Shown here: one piece after another, positions 8,594 through 17,242 of the stretch
How the letters are laid out: the number at the start of each line of letters is the position of its first letter
Numbering within the stretch: position 1 is the stretch's first letter
NCBI RefSeq assembly: GCF_003855255.1
Contig: NZ_CP034072.1
Location: 4,955,208-5,019,207, forward strand
Length of the DNA: 64,000 bases
Direction: 5' to 3'
DNA from: Mycolicibacterium nivoides
GTDB taxonomy: Bacteria; Actinomycetota; Actinomycetes; Mycobacteriales; Mycobacteriaceae
Notes under the pieces: generated by a model
Seen by the model: the letters and a program-made list of their open reading frames with translations, nothing else
What the model was told of the DNA's origin: nothing
The model's database searches: none
Program-made: the position numbers and the translations under genes

Positions 8594-10603
8594 ATGTCAA
8601 TGACGACTGAGCACTCTCAACCGGCAGCAACAGCCTCCCAACGCGTCCTGCCGGATCCCGGCGAGCAGATTCCAACGCTGTCATGGCCAACCGTCGGCAT
8701 CTTCACCTGCGCGATAACGATCTTCAGCATTTCCACCTGGGCGGCGCTCACCGACGCACTGCCTGCGATCGCCACCATCGCCGCGAGCTCAGCAGCGATC
8801 TTCGTTCTTTTCACCGTCCTGCACGACGCCTCCCATTACTCGATCAGTTCACATCGCTGGGTCAACGTCGCCTTTGGTCGCGTCGCAATGCTCTTCGTGT
8901 CGCCACTGATCTCCTTCAAGTCGTTCGCGTTCATCCATATCGAGCACCACCGCAACACCAACGACGCTGAGTTCGACCCCGATCACTTCGTCAGCGCCGC
9001 ACCCTGGTGGCAGCTGCCCTTCCGCTTCCCCGCGATGGACCTGCCATACATCGGCCTCCTGGTACGCAACCTGAGCAAGCGCCCCCGCGCCGAGCTTCTC
9101 GAAACCGCGGTCTTGATGACCTTGTCCGTGGCGGTGATCGTGTGGGCGGGCTTCGCCGGACACCTATGGACGCTCGCGCTGATCTACCTGATTCCCGAGC
9201 GTATCGGCATGTTCGTACTCGCGTGGTGGTTCGACTGGCTGCCCCACCACGACCTGGAGGACACCCAGCGCGAGAACCGCTATCGCGCCACGCGCAACCG
9301 CGTCGGCTCAGAGTGGATCCTGACGCCGCTGCTGTTATCGCAGAACTACCACCTGGTCCACCACTTGCACCCCTCTATCCCCTTCCACCGGTATGTCGCG
9401 GCCTGGCGACGCAACGAGGCCGCCTACCTTGAGCGAGATTCCGCAATAAGCACCGTCTTTGGGCAGCAACTCGACGCCGCGCAGTACCACGAGTGGAAAC
9501 GCCTCAACGGCAAACTGGCTTCACTACTTCCGGTTCGCATGCCGCCCTCTTCGGCGGCGCGCCACGCCAACAGCCATCCGATCTCCGTCAAGAGCGTCGA
9601 ACCCCTAACCTGCGACAGCGTCAAAGTCACTTTTGACATTCCCGACCACCTGAGCGATCAGTTTCAGTTCCAGGCGGGTCAACATCTGACGGTTCGGCAC
9701 CGCATCGATGGGAAGGAAGTGCGACGGAACTACTCAATCTGCGCATCGGCCACATCGCGAGAATTGGCGATCGGAGTGCGGCGCGTCGCCGGTGGGATGT
9801 TCTCCACCTTCGCTGTCGAAACACTGTGTGCCGGGGACGTCCTGGAACTGATGACGCCCACAGGTAGCTTCGGCGCACCCCTCGATCCACTCGCCCGACG
9901 CGCCTACGTAGCGGTAGCGGCCGGCAGCGGCATCACCCCCATCCTGTCGATCATGCGCACCACGATGGAGATCGAAACCGAAAGCCGCTTCACACTCTTC
10001 TACGGCAACCGAACCGCAGAGTCGACCATGTTCGCCGCCGAACTCGATGAGCTCGAATCTCGATATGCCGACCGGCTACGCATAGTCCACATCCGCTCAG
10101 CCCAGACGCACTACCCCACCCATCTTCGCGGACGTATTGACCTGGCGATGGTCCAACGGCTGCTTGCCGACGATCTCATTTCAATCGACCGATGGTATCT
10201 GTGCGGCCCGAGCGACCTCGTCACGACACTGCGCGAAGGTCTCGCATCCGAAGGGGTGTCGACCGAGCGGATGAACATCGAATTGTTCCGCGGTGCAGGC
10301 AGATCCGCACCCGTCAACAACGTCCCGAACTCGAAAATCGCCATCAGGCTGTCCGGCACAGAGCACACCGTCGACCTCGCAGCAGGCGAAACTGTCCTCG
10401 AATCGGCGCTAAAGAACAACATCGACGCGCCGTACGCCTGCCTTGGCGGAGCGTGTGGCACATGCAAAGCACGGATCACAACAGGAGCCGTATCGATGGA
10501 GCAAAATTTCGCGCTCAACAGCGCCGAAGTTGAGGCCGGCTTCGTCCTAACCTGCCAGTCCCATCCGACCACACCAACCGTCACGGTCGACTACGACAGC
10601 TGA
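8594..10603 (+). CDS. Fatty acid desaturase/hydroxylase fused to PaaE-type reductase
   Basis: A 669-residue two-part enzyme. Residues 1-315 are a membrane di-iron desaturase/hydroxylase with hydrophobic segments near 33-52, 58-76, 95-112 and 170-210 and His clusters HDASH (77-81), HIEHH (115-119), LPHHD (217-219) and HLVHH (253-257). Residues 325-669 are a ferredoxin reductase of the PaaE order: flavin motif RNYSIC (378-383), NAD region AGSGITPI (443-450), LCGP (536-539), then a plant-type 2Fe-2S domain with Cys616, Cys621, Cys624 and Cys654. The electron chain NAD(P)H-flavin-FeS-di-iron is thus in one chain. In mycobacteria desaturase and reductase are usually separate (DesA3 and Rv3230c). 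Start ATG 8594 has AGCAGGAA upstream; a longer frame from 8486 overlaps the promoter. The substrate could be an acyl chain, alkane or terpenoid. Confidence 0.85.
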   Translation: MSMTTEHSQPAATASQRVLPDPGEQIPTLSWPTVGIFTCAITIFSISTWAALTDALPAIATIAASSAAIFVLFTVLHDASHYSISSHRWVNVAFGRVAMLFVSPLISFKSFAFIHIEHHRNTNDAEFDPDHFVSAAPWWQLPFRFPAMDLPYIGLLVRNLSKRPRAELLETAVLMTLSVAVIVWAGFAGHLWTLALIYLIPERIGMFVLAWWFDWLPHHDLEDTQRENRYRATRNRVGSEWILTPLLLSQNYHLVHHLHPSIPFHRYVAAWRRNEAAYLERDSAISTVFGQQLDAAQYHEWKRLNGKLASLLPVRMPPSSAARHANSHPISVKSVEPLTCDSVKVTFDIPDHLSDQFQFQAGQHLTVRHRIDGKEVRRNYSICASATSRELAIGVRRVAGGMFSTFAVETLCAGDVLELMTPTGSFGAPLDPLARRAYVAVAAGSGITPILSIMRTTMEIETESRFTLFYGNRTAESTMFAAELDELESRYADRLRIVHIRSAQTHYPTHLRGRIDLAMVQRLLADDLISIDRWYLCGPSDLVTTLREGLASEGVSTERMNIELFRGAGRSAPVNNVPNSKIAIRLSGTEHTVDLAAGETVLESALKNNIDAPYACLGGACGTCKARITTGAVSMEQNFALNSAEVEAGFVLTCQSHPTTPTVTVDYDS

Positions 10604-10838
10604 ACCAAACACATGCGGCATTCCTCCACACACAAGACGTATACGTAGGCCAACTCCCGCCATCTCAACCTGCAATCCGCCATCCAACGTTGCAACCAAC
10701 AACTCGGGTGTGTCGCCGGAGCTTGTCAATCATCGTTGCTTCACGCTTGCCGAACGGGTGAAGCATCGGCGACTTAGCAGCCGGGCGGTACCGAAACTAC
10801 ACGTCGGCGGGCTGAGGCGGCGCGAAATGCAGGGCGAG

Positions 10839-11777
10839 TCAGGGAAGCCTCACAGCGCACCCTGCATCTGAGGCTTGCCAGGTTAATGATGGGATCGTCT
10901 GGCGCACAAGCATTTTGATCGCTTGCGTCGCGGGCTCGTCGTCGCCCGCCCGCCAAGCCAATATCATCTCAGCCGGGCGACTTTCTGCCCCAGCGATCGC
11001 CCGCAGGACGACTCCATCGATTCCCATATTGGCGGCGGCCGACGGGACAAGGGCGACACCCAGCCCGGCGCGGACGAGTGCCAGGATGGTGTGCACCTGA
11101 CTGATGTGCTGTACGTAGCGGGGCGCGATTCCGTTATCCAGGAAGATGCTGACAAGTAACTCGTAAAAGTACCTGGCCTCGGCGGGTGAGTACATGATGA
11201 ATTCCTCGCCATCCAAGTCCTTGACGTGCGGGTCGATCCGATCGTCGGCCAGACGATGCCGACTGGGCGCGGCTAGCACGAGTGGTTCGCGTTGCAGCAG
11301 GCTGGCTTCGACCCCGGCGGAGGGCATGGGTGGTCGAATCAGCACCAGGTCCAGTTCACCGGCGTGCAGTTCTTCCAGCTGGACGCTTGAAACACGTTCG
11401 CGCAGAACGAGATCGATGTCGGGCATCTGCTCTCGGGTCGCATTCACTATCGGGTCGAGCACTGAGTGTGCGGATGAACCGGTGAATCCGAGTGCCACCG
11501 TCCCGGCTTGCCCGGAAGGGATGCGGCGTACCGACAACGCCGCTTGCTCCGACATGCCGAGTATCCGCCGTGCGTCGGCGAGGAAAGCCCGCCCGGCCGG
11601 CGTGAGTTGGACCCCTCTACCGATGCGATCGAACAGCGCTACCCCGAGGTCGCGCTCCAGCTGCTGGATGCGCCGCGACAACGGCGGTTGTGTGATCGCC
11701 AGCCGGTCTGCCGCCTGTCCGTAGTGCAGGGTCTCGGCCACGACGACGAAGCTCTTCAACTGGTCGAGGGTGAACAT
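10839..11777 (-). CDS. LysR-family transcriptional regulator
   Basis: A 312-residue LysR protein: N-terminal winged helix (residues 1-60, with the recognition helix in AADRLAITQPPLSRRIQQLE) followed by a LysR substrate-binding domain. ATG 11777 is chosen because FTLDQLKSFVVVAETLHYG is the usual beginning of the family and GGAG precedes it; a frame back to 11822 adds unrelated residues. It diverges from the operon starting at 11889, the classic LysR position, so it probably activates the dehydratase/ABC operon in response to the substrate or an intermediate. The convergent 3' side holds 235 bp without a gene before the desaturase-reductase stop. Confidence 0.88.
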   Translation of the reverse strand: MFTLDQLKSFVVVAETLHYGQAADRLAITQPPLSRRIQQLERDLGVALFDRIGRGVQLTPAGRAFLADARRILGMSEQAALSVRRIPSGQAGTVALGFTGSSAHSVLDPIVNATREQMPDIDLVLRERVSSVQLEELHAGELDLVLIRPPMPSAGVEASLLQREPLVLAAPSRHRLADDRIDPHVKDLDGEEFIMYSPAEARYFYELLVSIFLDNGIAPRYVQHISQVHTILALVRAGLGVALVPSAAANMGIDGVVLRAIAGAESRPAEMILAWRAGDDEPATQAIKMLVRQTIPSLTWQASDAGCAVRLP

Positions 11778-11824
11778 CGATTCAATCTCCGCATCAGTTG
11801 ATGCCAAATAGGTGTTGGACACGC

Positions 11825-11837
11825 ATCGCTCGGCGAT
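11825..11837. promoter_or_regulatory. Small palindrome in the lysR/kdgD divergent region
   Basis: ATCGC-TCG-GCGAT is a perfect 13-bp inverted repeat midway between the LysR gene and the operon it faces. It is a candidate LysR operator by position. It does not fit the T-N11-A consensus exactly, so this is weak. Confidence 0.25.
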
Positions 11838-11888
11838 CGTACCGTGACCGGGATCGCAGATCGCTGCAACTGTGACCTAGGAGGTCTC

Positions 11889-12857
11889 TTGCCCACCTTC
11901 ACACCCCATGAGCTGGCCCAACACCTCGGTTCCGGACTTCTGTCCTTCCCGGTAACCCACTTCACCGCTGATCTGGCGGTTGACGAGGACGCCTACCGCG
12001 CGAACATTGCTCGGCTGGCCGAGCACGATGTCGCCGGCCTGTTCGCCGCCGGTGGCACAGGCGAGTTCTTCTCGCTGACTCCACAGGAGATCGACCTGTT
12101 GGTCCGCGCGGCCGTGTCCAGCGCGCCGACAACCACCCCGGTCCTGGCGCCGGCCGGCTTGGGAACCCGGCAAGCCGTCGCGATGGCCCGCGCCGCCGAG
12201 GACGCCGGGGCCGACGGCGTATTGCTCTTTCCGCCCTATCTGACCGAGGCGTCACCCTCAGGGCTGGGTGAGTATGTACGGACGATATGCGAGAGCACCT
12301 TATTGGGCGTCGTGGTGTACAACCGCGCGAACGCGATCTATCCCGCCCCCGTAATGGCTCAGCTCGCCGAGTCCTGCCCGAATCTGATCGGCTTCAAGGA
12401 CGGCGTCGGCGATCTGGAAGCGATGACACGCGTACACGCCACGCTCGGTGACCGCTTGGTCTACATCGGCGGACTTCCCACGGCAGAACTGTTCGCGGTG
12501 CCCTATCTCGAGCTCGGCGTGACGACCTACAGCTCCGCGATCTTCAACTTCCTACCCGAATTCGCGCTCGCCTTCTACGCTGCGGTGCGGCGGCGCGACG
12601 CGGCGACCATCCGCCGGTTCCTCGACGAGATCGTGTTGCCCTATGCAGCCATTCGTGATCGGCAACCGGGGTACGCCGTGAGTATTGTCAAGGCAGGCAT
12701 GCGCCTGACCGGACACTCCGCCGGACCCGTCCGGCCACCGCTGACCGACCTGGACCAGAACGAGTCCGCCTTGCTCGCCGAAATCATCAACCGCGCAGGC
12801 GCTCTCACCGACGATTTGGACCCAGGCCTGACCCGCGTGGCCGGTGCAACGCTATGA
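11889..12857 (+). CDS. kdgD: 5-dehydro-4-deoxyglucarate dehydratase-like enzyme
   Basis: About 322 residues of the dihydrodipicolinate synthase/N-acetylneuraminate lyase TIM-barrel family. [13 protein letters not shown] and the Schiff-base lysine in GFKDGVGD, with YNR before it, match KdgD, which converts 5-dehydro-4-deoxy-D-glucarate to 2,5-dioxopentanoate plus CO2 and water. I chose TTG 11889 because an almost perfect AGGAGG lies about five bases before it and the protein then begins with the family-typical helix; ATG 11844 would read through the promoter. It overlaps the next gene by ATGA. A related activity, 4-hydroxy-pyrroline-2-carboxylate deaminase, belongs to the same fold and yields the same product, so the upstream substrate is not certain. 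Confidence 0.75.
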   Translation: MPTFTPHELAQHLGSGLLSFPVTHFTADLAVDEDAYRANIARLAEHDVAGLFAAGGTGEFFSLTPQEIDLLVRAAVSSAPTTTPVLAPAGLGTRQAVAMARAAEDAGADGVLLFPPYLTEASPSGLGEYVRTICESTLLGVVVYNRANAIYPAPVMAQLAESCPNLIGFKDGVGDLEAMTRVHATLGDRLVYIGGLPTAELFAVPYLELGVTTYSSAIFNFLPEFALAFYAAVRRRDAATIRRFLDEIVLPYAAIRDRQPGYAVSIVKAGMRLTGHSAGPVRPPLTDLDQNESALLAEIINRAGALTDDLDPGLTRVAGATL

Positions 12858-14497
12858 CCGAGTGCATTCACGATGACCGCCCGCGCTCTTCGGCGGCCAC
12901 CCCTTCGGGGCGCATGCTCATCGCCGGCACACCGACGGTCGGCGACGGTCCCACGATGTACTCGAGGAATCCCAGCACCGGGACAAACCTCGAACCGGGC
13001 TATCCGGCCGCGTCAGCCGGACTCGTCGAGAGCGCCTGTCGACATGCGTCACAAGCCGCGGTGCCGTACCGGAATGTCGCGCCGAGTGAACGCGCCACGT
13101 TTCTCGACCGTATCGCCGACGAACTCGAACAGCGCCGGGAGAAGTTGGTCACCCGAGCTCGTTCTGAGACTGCGCTCGGCGTGCAACGCCTGCAAGGAGA
13201 GGCGGGCCGGACCGTTGGTCAGCTTCGACTTTTCGCAGCTGAACTGCGCGCGGGCTACTGGACGCAAGTACGGATCGACCCGGCGCAACCGGATCGGGCA
13301 CCGCAGCCCCGGCCAGATCTCCGCCAGAGACGGATCGGAGTCGGCCCTGTTGCGGTGTTCGGCGCCAGCAACTTTCCCTTGGCCTTCTCCACGGCCGGCG
13401 GCGATACGGCCTCGGCACTGGCCGCTGGATGTCCTGTCGTGGTCAAGGCGCACCCGGCGCATCTGGGCACCGCGGAGATCGCGGCCGAAGCGATTGCCGT
13501 CGCCGCCCGTGATACGGGAATGCCGCCCGGTGTGTTTTCCCAGATCGTGGGCGAGGGCAACGAAACCGGAGCACTGCTCGTCAGGGACCCGCGGATTCGG
13601 GCCGTGGGGTTCACCGGCTCTCGCCGCGGCGGACTGGCACTGTTGGCACTGGCACAGCAACGACCGATACCGATTCCGGTCTATGCCGAAATGAGCAGCG
13701 TCAACCCGGTGATACTGCTGCCCGCAGCACTCGCCGCACGGGGATCTGCCCTTGGCGAGCAGTTCGCTGCCTCCCTAACTCTCGGAGCCGGTCAATTCTG
13801 TACCAACCCGGGGCTGATCCTGGCGATCGACGGACCGGGACTCAGCCATTTCATCGACTCCGCCGCGACCGCGGTCACCGAAGATCCCGGGGCCACGATG
13901 CTCACCACCGCGATCGCGAAGGCGTACCAGACTGGCTCAGGCCGAACCGGAGGCCTCGCCGAGGTCGAGGTGCTCGCCCGCGGTAGCCGCCCAGATACCG
14001 CGGCCGGTGCCGCGGCCCAGCTACTGCGTACCGACGCCGGCGCGTTTCTCGGCAATCCGCTCCTGCACAAGGAAGTGTTCGGCGCCGCCTCGACCATCGT
14101 CGTCTGCGACGACCTGGTCGAACTGGTCGACGTGCTGGCGGCGATTGAAGGTCAGCTAACGGCAACCGTGCACGCCGACGCGGACGACCAGGCGGCCGCT
14201 CGGGCACTGATGCCGATCCTCGAGGACCTTGCGGGCCGGATCATCTTCAACGGCTGGCCGACAGGGGTGGAAGTGGGGCACGCCATGGTTCACGGGGGCC
14301 CGTACCCAGCCACCACGGACAGTCGTTCGACATCGGTCGGCACCGCCGCGATCGAACGGTTCCTCCGCCCAGTCGCCTATCAGGATGTGCCCTCAGCGCT
14401 GCTTCCCACCGAACTCAGCGCACCCGAATCAGCCGATGTGCCGTGGCGACTCGATGGCCATATGCAACTCCTTGCCCACTCTCGTGAGGACCGATAA
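12854..14497 (+). CDS. 2,5-dioxovalerate (2-oxoglutarate semialdehyde) dehydrogenase
   Basis: A 547-residue aldehyde dehydrogenase of the KGSADH type that oxidises 2-oxoglutarate semialdehyde to 2-oxoglutarate. It has the subgroup signature [20 protein letters not shown], the catalytic Glu in [10 protein letters not shown] and the nucleophilic Cys in [11 protein letters not shown]. The first 30 or so residues are an extra, poorly conserved tail. It is coupled to the upstream dehydratase by an ATGA overlap, so the pair would turn an aldarate intermediate into a TCA-cycle acid. Only 3 bp separate it from the permease gene. Confidence 0.85.
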   Translation: MTECIHDDRPRSSAATPSGRMLIAGTPTVGDGPTMYSRNPSTGTNLEPGYPAASAGLVESACRHASQAAVPYRNVAPSERATFLDRIADELEQRREKLVTRARSETALGVQRLQGEAGRTVGQLRLFAAELRAGYWTQVRIDPAQPDRAPQPRPDLRQRRIGVGPVAVFGASNFPLAFSTAGGDTASALAAGCPVVVKAHPAHLGTAEIAAEAIAVAARDTGMPPGVFSQIVGEGNETGALLVRDPRIRAVGFTGSRRGGLALLALAQQRPIPIPVYAEMSSVNPVILLPAALAARGSALGEQFAASLTLGAGQFCTNPGLILAIDGPGLSHFIDSAATAVTEDPGATMLTTAIAKAYQTGSGRTGGLAEVEVLARGSRPDTAAGAAAQLLRTDAGAFLGNPLLHKEVFGAASTIVVCDDLVELVDVLAAIEGQLTATVHADADDQAAARALMPILEDLAGRIIFNGWPTGVEVGHAMVHGGPYPATTDSRSTSVGTAAIERFLRPVAYQDVPSALLPTELSAPESADVPWRLDGHMQLLAHSREDR

Positions 14498-14500
14498 CCG

Positions 14501-15346
14501 ATGGTCACATCGAATCCCGATACCGCGGCCGGTGCACCGGTGGCGACGATGACGAGCCCCGCCGTCCGAACCCCGCGTGCCATGATCCACCGCGACACAC
14601 TCATCACCGCTGCGAAAGCGGTTGCCGGCATGGTCGGGCTATTGACCCTGTGGCAACTGGCCGTCCTCGTCGCCAAGCCACCCGAGTTCATCCTGGTCGG
14701 CCCGATCGACGCATTCGCCGAATTGGCGAAACGCCCTGAGTACTTCGCCAACAACGCCTACATCACGCTTCAGGAAGCCCTCGCCGGATTCGTTCTCGGC
14801 ACCGCTCTCGGCGTCGCCTGCGGGGCCTTGCTGCACTACTCACCGACATTGCGGACCTTCCTGTATCCGGCATTGGTCGCAATCGACACGATTCCCAAAG
14901 TTGCTCTCGCACCACTGTTCATCGTGTGGTTCGGCTTCGGATTCGAGTCAAAGGCCTTCGTCGCCATGGCCATCGCATTCTTTCCACTGGTGATCAACAC
15001 CTACGACGGGCTGGCCTCGGTACCGCACGAATTGAAAGAACTGGCCCGGATCAACCGCGCGTCGAGTTTTCAGCGCATGACAAAGATCGAGTTCATCTAC
15101 GCGCTCCCCTCAGTTTTCTCTGGCGCGAAGATATCGATCTCACTGGCGGTCGGCGGTGCGGTGGTCGGTGAATTCATCGCCGGCTCAAAGGGTCTCGGGT
15201 ATGTGATCATGCTGGCCAACAGCCAGGTGGATCTGGCGTCGATGTTCGCGGCGTTCATGGTGCTGGCATCGATTGCCCTCATTCTCTTCTTCGTCGTCGA
15301 CCTGGCCGGCCGGAAACTCATGCCGTGGAAAACCCATGCCAAGTAG
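14501..15346 (+). CDS. ABC transporter permease, SsuC/TauC type
   Basis: A 281-residue inner-membrane permease with about six membrane helices. The cytoplasmic coupling loop (ELKELARINRASSFQRMTKI, around residue 175-195) matches the binding-protein-dependent transport permease family that serves sulfonates, taurine, pyrimidines and thiamine precursors. The N-terminal 30 residues are a polar extension. It is followed by its lipoprotein binding protein and its ATPase, so the importer is complete (permease, solute-binding protein, ATPase in that order). The substrate is not evident; operon partners suggest a compound degraded to 2-oxoglutarate. Confidence 0.88.
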   Translation: MVTSNPDTAAGAPVATMTSPAVRTPRAMIHRDTLITAAKAVAGMVGLLTLWQLAVLVAKPPEFILVGPIDAFAELAKRPEYFANNAYITLQEALAGFVLGTALGVACGALLHYSPTLRTFLYPALVAIDTIPKVALAPLFIVWFGFGFESKAFVAMAIAFFPLVINTYDGLASVPHELKELARINRASSFQRMTKIEFIYALPSVFSGAKISISLAVGGAVVGEFIAGSKGLGYVIMLANSQVDLASMFAAFMVLASIALILFFVVDLAGRKLMPWKTHAK

Positions 15347-15367
15347 GAGCGAAGTGCGGAGACTGCC

Positions 15368-16399
15368 ATGAGCAAGAAAGCCCCCAAGCTCGCCGCGGTG
15401 CTGTCAGCTGTTGCAGCCGCCGCTTCCCTGCTGTCGGCCTGCGGCGCCGGTGGCTCGGAGAATTCGATGTCGTTGATGGTCGATGTTGGATATCTGCCCA
15501 AACACGCGCCGTTTTTCTCAGCGGTGCGCCGGGGCTTCTTCGCTGCCGAAGGTTTGGATGTGACTGTCATGCCCGGCTCAGGATCAGGCAACACGGTAAC
15601 CGCGGTGGAAACCGGACGAGTGGATGCCGGATGGGCGGATTTTGGTGTCACCGTGATGAATCAGGGCCGCGGCGCCAAGGTGAAGCAGGTGAACCTGCTT
15701 CAGGCAAAGTCTGCCTACGCCGTGGTCAGCATGGACGGCAATGGGATCAACACCTGGGCGGATCTCAAAGGCAAGACCGTAGCAACCGAAGGCGCCGGTG
15801 CCATGACTTCGATGTGGCCATACGCGCTGAACCAGCTTGGGCTGCAACAGCGCGATGTCAACGTCGTCCACGCGGCCAGCAGCGCCAAGTTGCCCGGCCT
15901 GCTGTCCGGTCAGTGGGATGCCACCCTTGCCTTGTCGGTTTCGGACGCGCCGGCAATCGACGCATTGGGGAAAAACCCGGTGGTCCTGCGGTGGCGAGAT
16001 CTCGGAATCGACTTGTACGGCAACGGAATCATCTTCTCCGATGAGAGCCTCAAGAACCGGCCAGATCGGGTCAAGAAGTTCAACAACGCACTTCAACGCG
16101 CGTTCCTCTGGTCGTGCCAGAACCCGGAATCCTCAGCCGAGGACTTCCATCGCGAGGTCGAGGGTTACGAGACCAAGACCGTGGTCAAGGCACTCGACGA
16201 ACAATGCTCGCTCAACTGGTCGGACAACAGCCCCAACAGTCAGTTCGGCACCATGTCCGACGCCGGAGTCCAAGAAGTGATCGATATCTGTCACAACTTT
16301 CTCGGGCTGGACAAGAACATCACCGTCACCCCCGCGCAGGTGTACAGCGACGCCTTCATCTCTCCCCTGTCCAGGGGCGAACACATCACCGCGCCCTGA
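15368..16399 (+). CDS. NMT1/SsuA-like ABC solute-binding lipoprotein
   Basis: A 343-residue exported lipoprotein: short basic N-terminus, hydrophobic stretch and lipobox LLSAC with Cys25 as the lipidated residue. The mature domain is the type-2 periplasmic binding fold of the NMT1/THI5-like group (DVGYLPKHAPFFSAVRRGFF, then FAAEGLDVTVMPGSG), which binds small aromatic, pyrimidine or sulfonate-like ligands. It lies between permease and ATPase genes of the same importer. Ligand identity cannot be read from sequence. Confidence 0.88.
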   Translation: MSKKAPKLAAVLSAVAAAASLLSACGAGGSENSMSLMVDVGYLPKHAPFFSAVRRGFFAAEGLDVTVMPGSGSGNTVTAVETGRVDAGWADFGVTVMNQGRGAKVKQVNLLQAKSAYAVVSMDGNGINTWADLKGKTVATEGAGAMTSMWPYALNQLGLQQRDVNVVHAASSAKLPGLLSGQWDATLALSVSDAPAIDALGKNPVVLRWRDLGIDLYGNGIIFSDESLKNRPDRVKKFNNALQRAFLWSCQNPESSAEDFHREVEGYETKTVVKALDEQCSLNWSDNSPNSQFGTMSDAGVQEVIDICHNFLGLDKNITVTPAQVYSDAFISPLSRGEHITAP

Positions 16400-16417
16400 C
16401 CCGATCGGAGCCTTCAC

Positions 16418-17197
16418 GTGAACATTCCGAACGCCATCTCAGTGGATCAGGTTGGAGTCAGCTTCCGATCTCGCGACGGCCAGACCAACACCGTCCTTGA
16501 AGGAGTCGACTTCGCCGTCCGCCACGGCGAGTTCGTTTCCATCGTCGGACAATCCGGCAGCGGGAAGACCACGCTGTTGAAGACCATCTCCGGGCTGCAG
16601 CAACCGACCGCCGGGCAAGTTCTCGTCAAAGGTCGTCCGATTTCGGACGGCGTGGAGGACATCTCCATGGTGTTCCAGGCGCCGGTGCTGTTGCCCTGGC
16701 GCAACAACCTCGACAATGTCCTTCTCCCTTTGGAATTCCGCGGGAAGCGCGATACCGCCGCCAAGCGGTACGCCAAGCAGCTTTTGGAGATGGTCGGGCT
16801 GGCCGGTAAAGAGAAGCGCTATTCATACGAGTTGAGCGGCGGGATGCAGCAGCGGGTGGCGATCTGCCGTGCCCTGGTATCCAACCCTGAGTTGCTGCTG
16901 ATGGACGAACCGTTCGGCGCGTTGGATGCGATGACACGCGATTCGATGAACTTCGAGATCCAGAGGATCTGGCAGCAAGCCGGATGCAGCGTGCTGTTCG
17001 TCACCCACAGCATCTCCGAGGCCATCTGGCTCGGAGATCGAGTGGTGGTGGTCGGGGGCAAGCCCGGTCACATCGTCGCCGACATACCCATCGAACTTCC
17101 TCGACCGCGGTCGAAGGAACACCGCTACTCCGCCGAATTCGCCGAGTACGTAACCGAAATCGAGTCCCACATCGGAGTCACCGCAGGCATCAGCTGA
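16418..17197 (+). CDS. ABC transporter ATPase, SsuB/TauB type
   Basis: A 259-residue ATP-binding subunit. Walker A is GQSGSGKTT (about residues 45-53), the Q-loop lies in SMVFQAPVLLPWRNN, the signature is LSGGMQQRV, Walker B is LLLMDEPFGALD and the switch His is in LFVTHSISEA. The family energises SsuC/TauC-type permeases. It is the third part of the importer. Confidence 0.92.
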   Translation: MNIPNAISVDQVGVSFRSRDGQTNTVLEGVDFAVRHGEFVSIVGQSGSGKTTLLKTISGLQQPTAGQVLVKGRPISDGVEDISMVFQAPVLLPWRNNLDNVLLPLEFRGKRDTAAKRYAKQLLEMVGLAGKEKRYSYELSGGMQQRVAICRALVSNPELLLMDEPFGALDAMTRDSMNFEIQRIWQQAGCSVLFVTHSISEAIWLGDRVVVVGGKPGHIVADIPIELPRPRSKEHRYSAEFAEYVTEIESHIGVTAGIS

Positions 17198-17242
17198 ATT
17201 CGCCGGCACCTCCACTTTCCAACTCGTAAGGAACTGATTACC

